Below the pieces are notes generated by a model that ran no database searches, was not told the origin of the DNA, and worked only from the letters and a program-made list of their open reading frames with translations. From positions 697,835 to 761,834 of the forward strand of contig QRDG01000402.1 of assembly GCA_012064385.1 (NCBI GenBank): 64,000 bases of DNA. The letters are read 5' to 3'. Source of the stretch: Puccinellia tenuiflora (Eukaryota > Streptophyta > Magnoliopsida > Poales > Poaceae). The position numbers and the translations under genes are program-made. Shown here in pieces: positions 10,301-20,944 of the stretch; position 1 is the first letter of the stretch, and every line of letters starts with the position of its first letter.

Positions 10301-13300
10301 CGGCCTGGCCGGCAGTGAGGCCGGCCTGTCTGCCAATTGGGTCTTCTTTTTTTAAGAAATAAAATGATCTAAAATAATTAATATCTTTTCAAATAATGAT
10401 CTAAATTTGACAAATTAAATATCAAATTGTTCAACAAAATGAAACCTAGCTGTTAGTAACATTGCCATGCCCTTTTGAATAAATAATCTTGCCTTTATTT
10501 AAAAATTCCTAAAATGGTATAAATAATATCTAAATTGGAAAAAATCATAACTTGTGAAATATTTAATCAAAATTTGTGAATAAGATATCAATGTGATCAA
10601 CACTTCAAATGCAATCAAACCATGCTAATATCACATCATGATCACAAATATTTATTTGATATTATTCATAATTTGATTAAAGGAATTAAATTCAAATAAT
10701 TATTTAATTCACTATTTAATCATCGATAATCGGAAAATCACAAATGAGGTACCAAAATGATCGGAAGAACAAAACTTACTTAATCATGTCATGTTCATGC
10801 ATATTTAAGCCACATCTTTGGTAATGTAATAATTTATAAAGAATGTGGTCACTAAGGAAAATATGGGGTCGTTTCCAAATAATTGCACTAATTATTTGGA
10901 ACTCCATTTAATTTGTTAGATAAATTAAATGTTGATATCTTGCATAAACTTGTCATGGCATCATGTGATTGTGCATTGCACCTTGTCCTCGTGTGATTTA
11001 TTTGTTCTTTGTATTATTTTTGGGTATCGATAGATTCCAGAGTCGAGGGTTCCCTCGCCTACCCTGACGAGCCGTACTACACGCCCCGGCAGCAAGGTAA
11101 GAGATAACCTAACCTTCTTGGCATCTAGCATCCTAATGTTTTATAAACTTATTTTATCCACCATAATATTGCATGCGAATCCAATGACAGTTTTTGATCA
11201 ACACTAGGGTATCCTATGAATGCATGTTTTCCCCCGAGTCAATCACATGTATCCCTACCTATGAACCCTAGAGTTGATGTGTTGGCCTGAGACAAAGATA
11301 TAATTGTTGTTATATGCTTAGCAATGCTTAGCCATGCTTAGTTAAATGCTTAGCCGTCCGTTGTTTATTTCCATGATTTATGCAATTGATGGAATGATTG
11401 GACAATGTGGAGGATGTGTGTGGTACTTAATTAATTTGCTTAAAGCCTTGGATGAGTTGCCATCGGGGATGGTGATTTGCCTCATTCTTGCCGCCTAGGC
11501 TGATAGTGCTTTTAGCTAGAACCAAGAACCGAGCGTGCTTCCAAAGGTGGAGACATATGGAATCCCCTGTGACCGAATAAGTTGTGAGGGGCTTGTCAAG
11601 GGTCATCTAGTTTGCTATTTTCATTTGCGCGTGAGTTGTGTGGGTGGAAAAGAAACGACGAGGAGGGTGGCGTTTAGGATGTGGCCGCGGGGCAGGGCGT
11701 TGGAGGCGCTGAACCTGTCCTTCCGCACACTGATGGTCCTTGAGTAAGCCTCATGCAATGTAAAGGTCTAACCGCACCCACTCGCCGGCCTTCCCCGGAA
11801 GAGGGCCAATCAAGTGAGCCAGACGGTACCGATGGGTAAATTAGTACACCCCTGCAGGGTTAAATCTTTTCGAAAAGCCGTGTCCGCGGTTATGGAAAAA
11901 TCTTGGAAAAGGCGGATTAGCTCATAGAAAAGTATAACCTAATGAATTAAAATTTAGTAGCTAAAAGTTGCAACTCAACGTGTGTGTAAAAGGTTCATTT
12001 CCTCGAGGGTGATTCGAGTGAGTGCCTTTGGTGGAGATGAGAGATGATTTTGGCTACAAATTGGTTCGCCGAGAACCGAAGATGAAAAGTTTACTCTCTT
12101 ACCCCCTTTATAAAAATTATTCTGAGTAGACGAATGGCATATGTCAATTATGTCTCGGTTGATGAAAATTATCTTTATGCAAAAGAAATACATATATAGC
12201 TTTAGAGGCTCCGTCGGCATTGGGCTTATATCGCCCTATTAAACTTACGAGTACGTCGTACTCAGTCTCTCTTTGCTGCCTTTATGACTTTGTTTCAGAG
12301 GAGGACGACACCGAGCAGCTAGGTGGGTTGTTCGTGGACGTCGACTAGTAGTCCGGGGTTCCCAGGTGACAACTTGGGACCGTGGAACGAGCTGGCTGGA
12401 ATTATTTATGTGTAGGCCTCTTATGCCCTATATTTGCATCTTGTTGTACTAGACAACACTACCTCGCTTCTGCAAGTTGTATTGATGGTCTGTGACCCTT
12501 TTGTGTGTAATTTGTATCTTTCTCATATATGAGTTCCTATATGATTTTGGGTCGTAGAGTCTGCAATATGCCAGTTGTTACACAATTCTTGATCTCTGTT
12601 TTATACATTGATAGGTATGCTAGTGTTTATGGCACGATCGATGTGTTGCGTGGGAGCGGTAATTCCATGCCCTTCGATTGTGTAGCATAGACTGTGGGTT
12701 ACATAGACTCTTTGTATAATTCCGGGGTCGGGGCGCTACATAATTACCTTCTGTTTGTTCTTGTGGCTTGGACGGATCACTTCACCGGACCGGAATGTCA
12801 GCATAGTCTCAGTTGGTTCGGTACCAAGTGTTCCGTTCTCTTGATTAACGGTAGGTACCTGAAAGAAAATAAACAAACAATTTACTATCTGTTATCATGT
12901 TCACTTTCAGAAAACGATTGCAGAATTAAGTTTCAACCTAGGAGAGTAACAACCATTGAACCAGAACTGCAAAATTTACCTTGCAACGGTCGCATAACTT
13001 CACACCATCAAATGTTAGCTTGTTTATTTTGATGGTTTTCCACAGATCCTCTGAGTATGGGTGGCATCCATCCACTAAAATACTGTCAAAAGAAACCATG
13101 TCTGTTACAAAGCAAGCAATGTGATTGTAGAAGGCAACCTGTTATCATAATCGATACCATTAACCCAGCATGCTGCTTACTTTGGTCTGAAGCGATTGAT
13201 GGGCACAGGTTCTTTAAGAAGCTCGTTTAGTGCATCCAGTGAACCCTGCGCTTCAGTGAAATGTCAACCTGAGTTTTGTGTTTAGCAGCATGTGCACACA

Positions 13301-14650
13301 TGCTTCATACATAAATAAATCAGCAAACAGTCTGAGCCGTGAACTCTGAACTGAACCGTACCTGGGAGGCTATGAGGAACGGGAAGCAGTCCGTAAACGT
13401 GATCTTGTAACCTTGAGCGTAGTCGGGATTAGTCGGTCTAATTTCAGTCTCTGTCAAAGATGTGGAAACAGACATTTCTCCATAAGTAACAGATATGATC
13501 CCGTAGAGCAAAATTCCACAGGATATCCAAGGCATTTTGGTCGATTAATAAACACCACAAGGTGCACACCTTCTTTAAACCGCACGAGCCGACTCGGCTT
13601 CCCGAAATAGGCGGAGAACCACTCGGCCGCTTCGGCTCCTTCGTCGTAGGCAGAACCGGACCACTCCCAGACGGAGACGTCGAGCGTGGCGCGTTCCGCC
13701 GCAAGAGGGACCTTCAGCGTGTCCATTCCTGGCGCACTTATAACTGCAAGCAGCAGGAGCAGGGTCCGATTTCAGATAAAATCGATAACTTTTAGGAATG
13801 GAATGGCACCACAATCCACGATGCAATGTAGACCAACTAAACTTCGGGAGACCATGCGTACAGCTAGTACCAATTTTGTAAGAAGGAAAGCGCTATTCAT
13901 TTTGACCGAATTTACTGGCCATTATTACCCGTTTGGTCAAATTAGCAGCAGTACATTCTTCCGGCACATGGAAGATAGAAGTTCCATATGGAATTAAATT
14001 TAGTCTGGACACCCAATGACAAAATAAGAGACACGCTGGCTAATCTTTGTGAGGATGTTTCCGTTCAGGTTTGTACTACACCTTAGTGTTCAGAAAAGTG
14101 AGAGAATATCTTGCGAGCCAAAAAACTGGTACATCAGCTACTGATCGAACAACAGTTAGCATTCAGCAACACATACTGGTAGAAGTAACATACAGTAGCA
14201 TGCTCCAGTACCGAATCAGTCGGAACAAATCAACTGTCTGTCAGATGCCAATAACAAACAGAGTAGTACCCAAGTAGGAGTCCGGGGTGGGCTGCCAGTC
14301 CTCGTGGAAGGCCTCCGGCGGCAGCTGGACCTGGACCAGCGCCATCTTGGGCTCCACCCGCTGCGTGCAGGCCCTCCCCTTGGCGTTCACCACCACCCAC
14401 TGCCGATCCCACCTGAACCCTGCACTCAACCGCCGTCGCCGGAATCCATCAGATCAGAGCAAGCCAGCAAGGGAGCATACAGAGTGTGATGAGAGAAGCG
14501 GTGAGTACCGAAGGAGGTGACGGGGGCCTGGGGCACGGAGACGCCCCTGCAGGACTTGATGGGGTATATGAGGATCGACGCCACCGTCGCCGCCGCCGAT
14601 GGTCCCTCGCTGCCGAGGAGGGAGGAGAGGAAGGACGCCGCCTTCTCCAT
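4332..14650 (-). CDS. MOSC-domain (mARC-like) molybdenum cofactor protein
   Basis: Eight exons on the minus strand: 14650-14509, 14419-14270, 13743-13570, 13450-13362, 13245-13181, 13082-12980, 12858-12748 and 4460-4332. Phases match at every junction and no stop interrupts the 320 aa. The N-terminal beta-barrel begins with SILIYPIKSCRG. The MOSC part has PDYAQGYKITFTD, FLIASQGSLDALN, INRFRPNILVDG, the cysteine pair LCDRC, a VNQENGTLGTEPTETM loop, and ends VYFGQNLVC..KVGDPIYVL. Related proteins (mitochondrial amidoxime reducing component) bind molybdenum cofactor through the conserved Cys and reduce N-hydroxylated substrates. The plant substrate is not settled. No clear mitochondrial presequence is seen. 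The last intron (12747-4461) is 8,287 bp because of nested transposons. I trust the exon model; expression across the big intron is inferred. Confidence 0.9.
5806..6095 (+). pseudogene. Captured aspartic-protease exon lacking the catalytic region
   Basis: Plus-strand sequence encodes two pieces of a nepenthesin-type plant aspartic protease. The first reads ASLADRARDDRHRHAYIS and ends SSAFAMPLTSA, the usual propeptide to start of the mature enzyme. The second reads SWSPIPCASDTCTSC and ends ANCSYDYR. The part that should lie between, holding the first DTGS catalytic motif, is missing, and the frame changes at the join near 5990. The exon ends at a preserved donor, TACAG|GTCAG (6095/6096). It is a gene fragment picked up by the CACTA element, not an enzyme, but it could supply a promoter or first exon for the downstream hairpin transcript. 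Confidence 0.7.
6243..6977. mobile_element. Ds-like hAT element nested in the CACTA
   Basis: Ends are TAGGGATGAAAACGGAGCGG (from 6245) and its inverse ending at 6977. These match the Ac/Ds type of terminal inverted repeat. An 8-bp duplication GCGGTAGT/GCGGTAGA (6235-6242 and 6978-6985) shows one mismatch. Both ends are rich in A/C-CGGAAA and TTCCG repeats, as subterminal repeats of hAT elements are. The two extra bases CA before the left TAGGG may be part of the end. No transposase is present. Confidence 0.85.
7595..7672 (+). ncRNA. miRNA-precursor-like hairpin A
   Basis: The 5' arm starts CCTGAAGG..GCAGAGCC and the 3' arm ends GGCTCTGC..CCTTCAGG; the loop is about 10 nt. The central mismatched segment (TTGTGATA against TCCTACTT) is the same as in B, D and E. 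Confidence 0.4.
7792..7870 (+). ncRNA. miRNA-precursor-like hairpin B
   Basis: The lower stem is CCTGCAGG/CCTGCAGG, then CTTGTGAACC pairs with GGCTCACAAG through a G:T step. The top ATGCACAAG pairs with CTTGTGCAT. This is the best-paired copy of the series. Confidence 0.45.
8031..8210. repeat. Extra inverted repeat inserted in hairpin unit C
   Basis: CAATGGCTGGATTTAACCTA (from 8035) pairs with the segment ending near 8202 (TAGGTTGAATCCAGCC). A second inner stem joins TTCACCGGCC (about 8095) and GGTCGGTGAA (about 8130). The remains of unit C (CCTGCAG at 7988 and CTGCAGG ending 8242) flank it. It may be a small fold-back insertion or a different precursor type. Confidence 0.5.
8351..8432 (+). 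ncRNA. miRNA-precursor-like hairpin D
   Basis: TCAGGGAGGAGCTAGTGAACC pairs with GGTTCACTTGCTCC..TCTGA; the upper arm keeps the CCTTGTGATATGCACAA core. Compared with B, the pair GAACC/GGCTC has become GAACC/GGTTC. Confidence 0.45.
8539..8623 (+). ncRNA. miRNA-precursor-like hairpin E
   Basis: The lower stem GCTAGCGGACC pairs with GGTCCGCTTGC, a two-sided change relative to D (GAACC to GGACC, GGTTC to GGTCC). The 3' arm has a 3-nt insertion (TTGTGCATACTCTTACTTGG). Confidence 0.45.
8713..8823 (+). ncRNA. Longer, more distant hairpin F
   Basis: GCCATGG..GGCAAGTAGAGTGTCTACAA pairs with TTGTACACACTCTTTTTGCC..GCACGGC over roughly 50 bp, including GTATATACAA against TTGTATTAATAC near the loop. The 5' arm retains a version of the shared CCTTGT core. 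Confidence 0.4.
8908..9058 (+). CDS. Possible terminal exon with a 44-codon open frame
   Basis: After a pyrimidine-poor acceptor (GACTTAG at about 8900-8906) an open frame reaches TAG at 9056-9058. From ATG 8924 it encodes 44 aa beginning MFYYDGAPLDNAEVERR and ending APKTIDV. GC content rises sharply here against AT-rich surroundings, which suggests a captured coding exon. I do not recognise the family. It lies just after the hairpin series and before the right subterminal repeats, so it may be the last exon of the hairpin transcript. Neither the acceptor nor translation is proven. Confidence 0.3.
9549..12740. other. Right part of the solo-LTR-like element
   Basis: Bases 9552-10170 are GC-rich with many overlapping open frames but no recognisable domain. 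Bases 10170-10330 carry several GGCCGGCC-type inverted repeats. Bases 10340-11030 are AT-rich. Bases 11480-11900 resemble the GC-mixed body of Triticeae Gypsy LTRs (CCCTGCAGGGTTAAATC at about 11850). No gene is supported. Confidence 0.5.
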
Positions 14651-15800
14651 GGATCGATCGGAGCGAGGAGGAAGGCGAGGCGGAGTGCTTCTTGGTTCGG
14701 CGGCCCCGGCCTTATCTCGCCACCACGTGCATTGGGCTTGGCGCGACGCAGCGGCAGCACCAGATTACAATTGTTATTTTCCTGTGCCCGGGCAACGAGA
14801 ACCGTTGTGAGTTTGGGTGTCGACGTCAACGAGGCAGAGATGATGTCCTTTCCTCACCTTCCGCACGCATATAAGATGACGTCCACGTCCAGCAAAACTT
14901 ACATTAAAGAACAAGAGGTGGTAGCTATTAATTAGAGCAGTGGACGAAAAAAAACAACTTCGACTCAAATATTGTTTAAACAACAGACCTACCCATACAT
15001 TCTAATTTCTCCCGCCTACCCTTCTCTCCACTGGGAAACACACTTCCAATAGAATGCAGACTATGGCAAATCTAGATAGACACTATTAGATGTGCGGCTG
15101 AGAATGCTCTAAGGACAACTCTAATGCTGCGATCCATTTCGTCCTTTCGTGTCTGTTTGTCCATGTGAACAGAAACCACATTTTGACACGACGATGTAAA
15201 CAGAGCGCTGTCCTTTTTTAGTCCGCTACCAGCCCAAATTTGAGTTGGGTTTACATCTCCACGGACAAGCTGCGTTCGTAACGGTGTCCTCTCCTGACTC
15301 CCCCGTCAGTGGCACAAAAGTCAGCACACTCCCTCCACACACACCCCACACTTGCCAATCACTCCTCCACGGAGCCACAAGCCGGAGGAGGTAGACCATC
15401 AGAGTAGCTCGAACTGGATGCTACCGTCGGAGTAGTTCGGGTCGTGCCGATGATAATAATTTTCTGATTGATTCCGAGGATGAATGCTTGTGTTGTAGTT
15501 CACATGGGTAAGGATGGTTTACAATTCCCCATGTTCATTTTGAATCAACTTGGCACACGCCCACTTTTAGTGGCGACGGGAGATGAAGTCTTGAATGAAT
15601 GTATTTATTGCGTAGCAATTCTTGCCGCACTTCGTTTTCATCCAGTAATTAAACTAACCATCTACTATTTAGGCTGATTTTCTTGATGTGAAGGTTTTTA
15701 CTCAAGCCACCATGATCTTTAGGTTTGCAAATAGTTCTCCACTTTGTTTAACTGATATTTAAATTAGTAGAAAAAATTGGACCTATAATAGTCCATGCAC
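14651..15800. promoter_or_regulatory. Upstream region of the MOSC gene
   Basis: Directly upstream of the MOSC start (minus strand, rising coordinates) a GC-rich segment to about 14760 fits a 5' UTR. The MOSC and ALIS genes both run on the minus strand, so this stretch is also the far 3' side of ALIS. Bases 15110-15400 look like an old repeat (phrases such as CATTTCGTCCTTTCGTGTC and TCCACGGACAAGCTGCG), but I could not find ends. Confidence 0.35.
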
Positions 15801-15810
15801 GTGAATCCAT

Positions 15811-16140
15811 TTAGATACTTCGAAGAATTGATAACATAAACATCAGCCAAACTGGTAAGAACCACATTGATAAGCTGTACGAGTTGTAGCTGTTCCGCAC
15901 CACCACCGCGAGGAGCTCACCGGCGCCCAGGTCCGCCTCCACCCTCCCATAAAGCTTCCTGAACCCCGGCAGCGCCGCCGTGCGCATCCACTCCATCAGG
16001 TCCTCCTGCTCGCTCAGCTGTGCTCCACAATCCAAAAAGTTCAGTAACAATTTGCACCAAAACTATAAAACTAATCTAAGTTTTTCAGTTGCGGAGAAAT
16101 TTACGGGTTTTGTCAGCAAGATGTGGAATTAGTGAATCTC
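15811..16140 (-). pseudogene. Duplicated partial last exon of the ALIS gene
   Basis: Minus-strand bases 16140-15880 repeat the end of ALIS intron 6 and the start of exon 7 (16830-17060). The copy encodes LSEQEDLMEWMRTAALPGF and runs on to NSYNSYSL, then loses homology before the transmembrane helix, replaced by unrelated sequence to a stop at 15811. Changes relative to the functional copy include V to E after LM and R to G after LP. It lies downstream of the real last exon, so it could be an alternative 3' exon, but more likely it is a debris copy. Confidence 0.7.
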
Positions 16141-16159
16141 TCGCCGTGACTGACAAAGA

Positions 16160-16560
16160 ACTAAGGTCTAATTAATTTTATCATTGAGTTTAACTTCGAC
16201 ATTTCCAAACAGCTTGCTGAATGAGACAGAGTTCTTTACAAATTGTGTGCAAAATAAAAAGTTCTTTACAAATTCGGATGTCGGAAATGGAGACACGTGT
16301 CCGTGCACGCTTATCTGGATGCAGTACCGCGTTGGGCCATGGCATCTGTCCGCGACCAAATGGGGTGTCCCGTTGGATATGCCTTGAGGCCTAAATAATA
16401 TTATCATTGAGTTCAACCCCTACACTTCCAAACAGATGGGCCACCCCAGTAGGCACGTTAGGAATTTCCAAGAATGCACACATCAGCGACACCTCGCTGA
16501 ATGAGACAGACTTCTTTACGAATTTTGAACCAAAACCAATGTCAGGTGGCCACCGCAAAC
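16160..16560. repeat. Two similar copies of a non-coding segment
   Basis: TCATTGAGTTTAACTTCGAC..CCAAACAG and GCTGAATGAGACAGAGTTCTT (16180-16235) recur in altered form at 16402-16440 and 16495-16515. With the exon copy at 15.9-16.1 kb this shows repeated local duplication 3' of ALIS. Confidence 0.5.
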
Positions 16561-16666
16561 TGAAGATGCTCCTCTTTCCTGCAAATGATCCAACGGAGAA
16601 TTATTCGAGCTCATCATTCATGTTCATGGAGCGATCGCCGACGCAGAAGTACGGACTACGGACGAC

Positions 16667-18615
16667 TCACATCGGGAAGACGAGGCAGAGGAACGTGAGC
16701 AGCAGCGCGAGCGCGAAGCACGCCACGCCGGTCACGACGTAGGCCTGGCCGAGGAACGTGTTCCGGCCGCCGAGCCGACCGGCGGTGGACAGCACCACCG
16801 CCTTCCTCCCCGCGAAGCTGTACGAGTTGTAGTTGTTCACCACCGCCACCGCGAGGAGCTCGCCTGTGCCCAGGTCCGCCTCCACCCTCCCGTACAGCTT
16901 CCTGAACCTCGGCAGCGCTGCCGTGCGCATCCACACCATCAGATCCTCCTGCTCGCTCAGCTGCGCTCCACAATCCAAAAAATTCAGTAACAGTTCGCAC
17001 CGAAACTATTAAAACTTTCAGGTTTTCAGTAAAGATTTGTGGAGAAAGTTACGGGTTTTGTTGGATCGAGCTGCCCGCCGCCGACGAGGCTCCCGTTCTG
17101 GAAGTTCTTGGGGAATACGTGGTCCCCGAACAGGTGCCCCCTGTCGCTCCGCCATGAGATCCCGCTCTTGATCACGGTCAGCTGGTCGGTGTGGCCGCCC
17201 GCGCCACGACGACGGCGACGGGCGAAGCTGTAGGTGTCGTTGAAGAGGCTCCATGCCACGAGCCCGCAGGGAACCACCGGACTGCCATTGCCGCTGTAAG
17301 CTTCAGGCTTGCACAACTCTGTATTGGTAGCTGCCTCCTTGGGGTCTCTCAGCTGCGCATCACTACGGCTCGTCGCGTACCTGAATGAATTCGTCCGGCG
17401 TCTAAATTCTGATACTGCATCTGAATTCACCAAAAAATTGAATTCGTGCAAACTTTGTTTTTGTATGAATACCTTCTATGGTTCTGGTAGAACTTGTCGA
17501 GCTGGTAGTAGACAAAGATTGGCCTCTTCATATCCCTTGGGACCTGCAGTTGAAGAACAGAAATGTACTGATTCTTACCAAAGCCGTCTGCGTCGATCGA
17601 ATTACTTATTTGCGATGCCGATGGAATTATACGGAAATATAGCTTCTTTTGTTTTACCCTGAGAATTATCGTGCAGGTCTTATCTATTGATGCATTTTGG
17701 ATGTAGGCGACTTTGTTATGAAGCATGTTCCCCGGTACACATTTCGTGTCGTATCGGTAAACCACTTCGACGACCTGCTCGGAAGCAAGATAATATTCTA
17801 AACATGAGTTGGACGGAGAAAAAGGTTCCAAGTACAGATTCACATACAGACTAACACAAAGCATAAAAAGGGATGTACCTTGTTTGAAGCTGCGATGCAA
17901 GCAATGCCAATTGGGATGAAAAGTAAGCCCACAAATAGAAGCACAGGAATCACCTGATTATCCAAAGGTAACGCAGACAGTGTGGATTTGTGAAACATCA
18001 AATATTTGGAAGTAAATGTGAATTAATGAGGTACGGGCAAACATCTGGACTCACCATATGGGGTGCCAGTATAGGCTTGCATGCTGGAAGTTCTTGCTGA
18101 GTAAATGCATGATCTTGGGAATCAAGAGAATGGTTATAGCTGATTAGTATTTCTCACAAATTGTAGTCACAGCCATTACCACTAGAGAATTAATTTCAAT
18201 CAAGCAACGAAGTGTTTCAGATGATAAATAATTATACTTCCGGCTAATTATAGCTTTGGTAATCAGACTAATCTAATTTGGAGAAACGGAGAAATTTCAT
18301 AAGCTACTGCAGATACCATGCTGGCAGTGCTATGCTGATCATCCAAGAGAACCGTTGAAGATATAAAGCAGGCAACTAAAAGGGCTATACTTATAGAATC
18401 AAGCAACTACGGTTAATAAGAATTAAGAAAGGTTCAATTCCCCGTCAAAGAGGAGAACAAGAGGCCCAACGAGCAGATCAAGTACGAGAAAAAAAGAGAT
18501 GAATCTGCTTCTCTAAGGAGAGATTACACCGAGGCTTGTTGCGTTTCGTCGGGGCGGCTACTGGGCCATCACTGTTGGAGCTTGGTCCGGCGACCCCACC
18601 GTTCATCAGTGGCAT
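16667..18615 (-). CDS. ALIS, CDC50/LEM3-family subunit of P4-ATPase flippases
   Basis: Seven minus-strand exons: 18615-18528, 18113-18055, 17953-17879, 17774-17658, 17543-17473, 17380-17053 and 16960-16667; 343 aa with matching phases. The N-terminus is short and basic (PTKRNKPRY) before FTQQELPACKP. The first membrane helix is VIPVLLFVGLLFIPIGIACI (about residues 50-69). The large outer loop has VYRYDTKCVP, MKRPIFVYYQLDKFYQNHRRY, SRSDAQLRDP, CGLVAWSLFNDTY and LSEQEDLMVWMRTAALP. The second helix ends the protein (VVTGVACFALALLLTFLCLV). These subunits escort P4-ATPases from the ER and are needed for lipid flipping. The C-terminus (VFPM) is shorter than usual; a GT donor overlaps the stop (CCGAT|GTGAGT), so a further exon is possible. 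The start was chosen as the first ATG in frame near GGVAGPSS. Confidence 0.9.
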
Positions 18616-18767
18616 GGCAAAGAACTCCAATGAAGAACTCCTGGTTCCTGCAACTGCTCCAGGAACTATGCAACAGAGACGTGGTGAGTGCTTGATGCCC
18701 CAAAATTCAGAACAAAACAAATGGTGAAGTAGTACAACAGGAGGGAAAGGATTTGGCAAATGGTTTA

Positions 18768-19052
18768 GGCCTCCTTTGATTTGTAGGATCTCAAAGTGTA
18801 GGAATAGGAATAGGAATAGGGTTAGGGTAGGAATGCAGGTGTAATCCTACAAAGGAAAACTTCCTTCAAAGGAAAGAAAAAATGAGGTCAAACTGAATTG
18901 TTGTTTCTCATAAGAATCTGGTTGTAACGGAAATTTTCCTTCAGAATTCCTTTTGTGCTTTCCTTTGAATCAAACACTGCTACAGTGCAAATTCCTATAG
19001 GAACAGAAATCCTACACTTTTCCTTTAAGATTCCTATGAATCAAAGGAGGCC
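18768..19052. mobile_element. Tourist-type MITE (PIF/Harbinger)
   Basis: A 285-bp element with inverted ends GGCCTCCTTTGATT..AGGA is flanked by TTA duplications (18765-18767, 19053-19055). It contains short GGAATA tandem copies at 18803-18820. It sits upstream of the ALIS start, possibly in the first intron of its 5' UTR. Confidence 0.9.
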
Positions 19053-19055
19053 TTA

Positions 19056-20147
19056 GGAGTAGAGAGGAAGCAAGGAACTGAAAATGCTACAAAGAGAGAC
19101 AAGCTGTCCTTGTAACACCAGAGAGGCAAGCATCACCTACCTGAACCTACCCGTCTGCATCACTCCCCTCAGAAGTCTTTGGTGACCTGCTCCGAATAGG
19201 ATTGGATTGATATATCTAAAGTATGCACTAATAAAATGTTGCTTTTCTGAGATATGTTCCTCAGCAGCTGACTTAAAAAAAAAAAAGGAAAACTCACTGT
19301 GTACAGACCCGGTTAGATCACAAATGGAGCTGGACGCAAATAATTGAGGCACAAAATACAAATAACTCCAGTTGGCACCAGCTCAAATTTGACACGCAAC
19401 TCTCAGAATGACACTATGACCTCCATTTCTAATGTCTTAATATATCAACCAAATTAATCAAAAAATCATTGTACAACAAAATGAGGTTCCCATCTAAATT
19501 CCAGACACCTCTCAGGTCTACAATTTAGAAACTTCTCAAGAAAACAACGGTTACTATGTTCTTGTGCCCACTATTTGTCAGGTTTCTTGAGTTATTGTTT
19601 CATAATAATTCTCCTTATAAGGACATGGTGTGAGGGATAACTAAATCATTCACCCTCCATCATGACGCTAGAGAATGATAATTGAATAGCACTAGCTAGC
19701 TGAACCAACAAGCGTCGGATGCAGCAACTTACTTCCTCAATAAAGTTCAGCAAACGAAAAATATAACTAAATTCAGCAAGCCGATGAACTCTTTCTTCAG
19801 TCGATGATGAGCAAGGATACAAATAGGCGGAACAAACTACGCTGAGCAGATCACTTCCTCAGGCAATGACTTCCTCAAGACTGCCGTTCACCTCGTACTC
19901 ATAGTCTCATAGACGAGCGTGGCCGCATCTTCCCTCTGAAACAAGAAGGGCAATGACTTCCAGGATTCAATTGCTAGTAGAAATCACATGATAACATTCA
20001 GACTGGACCAGAATGTTATATCCTACGATCCCTAATTGGTAAGAAAAAGGACTCGTTCAATCTATTTCCGATCCTCTGTTTCTATCTTGGTCAGTTTACT
20101 ACTAACAGAGAAGAGGAGGGGACGAGCTTGTCGGTGGCGAACGAGGA
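19056..20147. other. Spacer or 5' UTR intron of ALIS
   Basis: AT-rich with no coding signal or transposon ends recognised. It lies between the ALIS coding start and the GC-rich block at 20.15 kb, so it may be part of a 5' UTR intron. Confidence 0.35.
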
Positions 20148-20640
20148 TCACCTGCGGCGGTAGAGATCGAGCGGCGGCGGCCGGAGTTGGAGAAAGCGCC
20201 GTCTATCGTCCCGACGGGATCGACGCCACGAACCGCATGAGTGTTCAATCCCGCACGGGCTCGTCGGATTGCTCTGCTGCCCCATGGCCTCCTTTTTGAC
20301 TCTCTCTCTCTCTCTCCCGCCGCGCCCGCGGAGTACGAAATTAGGGATTGTGGAATCCTTCTCTCTCTCGCTGCGGCTCCCGAGCCGTAACGCCGCCGTC
20401 GCCCTCAGGCACGGGGACGTCGACATCGCCTCGCCCTCGTCCACAGCAAACAGGAAAGGCACGCACTTCATCTCCCTCCCCACACATCCGCGGCGGAGGA
20501 GTTCGACTACAATGGGAAGCGGCGAGAAGAAGCGCCCAATCAGGGAATGGTTAGTTTTTATCACTCGCTATGGTGTCTGCGTATGTGTTGAACTCGGGTG
20601 CCTTGTCTGGCATTATTTCATCGAGCAATAAAATCGGGAG
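20148..20640 (-). promoter_or_regulatory. Probable 5' UTR exon and promoter of ALIS
   Basis: On the minus strand this GC-rich island with CT-microsatellite (CTCTCTCTCTC at about 20300) ends in CCGCCGCAG|GTGATCC at about 20148, a good splice donor. A leader exon joined over about 1.5 kb to exon 1 near 18.6 kb is plausible. It holds open frames on both strands typical of GC-rich DNA, none with known domains. Confidence 0.4.
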
Positions 20641-20944
20641 CGGGAGCTTCTTCATTCACAAAAAAAAAACTTTGAGCCATTGAAGTTAAAGATATACAAT
20701 GCACAAGTAAATCTACTCAACGCATTATACAAAGCAAGTGAGCAAAGTAATTTTGTTCCCTTATAGAGATAGTCCTCAACAAGAGTCATAAGTTGGATAT
20801 CGCCGAGCACTACAACAACAAGAAGTAAATCTACTTATCCAAGCTAAGGGATTAGATCCAAGTTTATTAATTCCAGATAAATCTTGTAAAACTAGTTGTG
20901 GTCAATAAGAATATATAAAAGGCTACCGTGGATAGCTTGCTGAA
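20641..20944. other. 3' flank of the WAK pseudogene
   Basis: AT-rich sequence after the kinase stop codon; nothing recognisable. Confidence 0.5.

Larger units (their letters stand above)
4549..12740. mobile_element. Solo-LTR-like element (TG..CA, TAATT duplication) in MOSC intron 7
   Basis: The element starts TGTAACAACCCC at 4549 and ends GGGGCGCTACA at 12740. It is flanked by the 5-bp duplication TAATT (4544-4548 and 12741-12745). After removing the nested CACTA (and its duplication) the host element is about 3.9 kb. I find no second copy of either end inside, no reverse transcriptase and no tRNA primer site. The simplest reading is one long LTR left after recombination, comparable in size to LTRs of Triticeae large retrotransposon derivatives such as Sukkula. 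Family naming is an inference. On the minus strand the insertion follows the first two bases of the intron. Confidence 0.75.
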
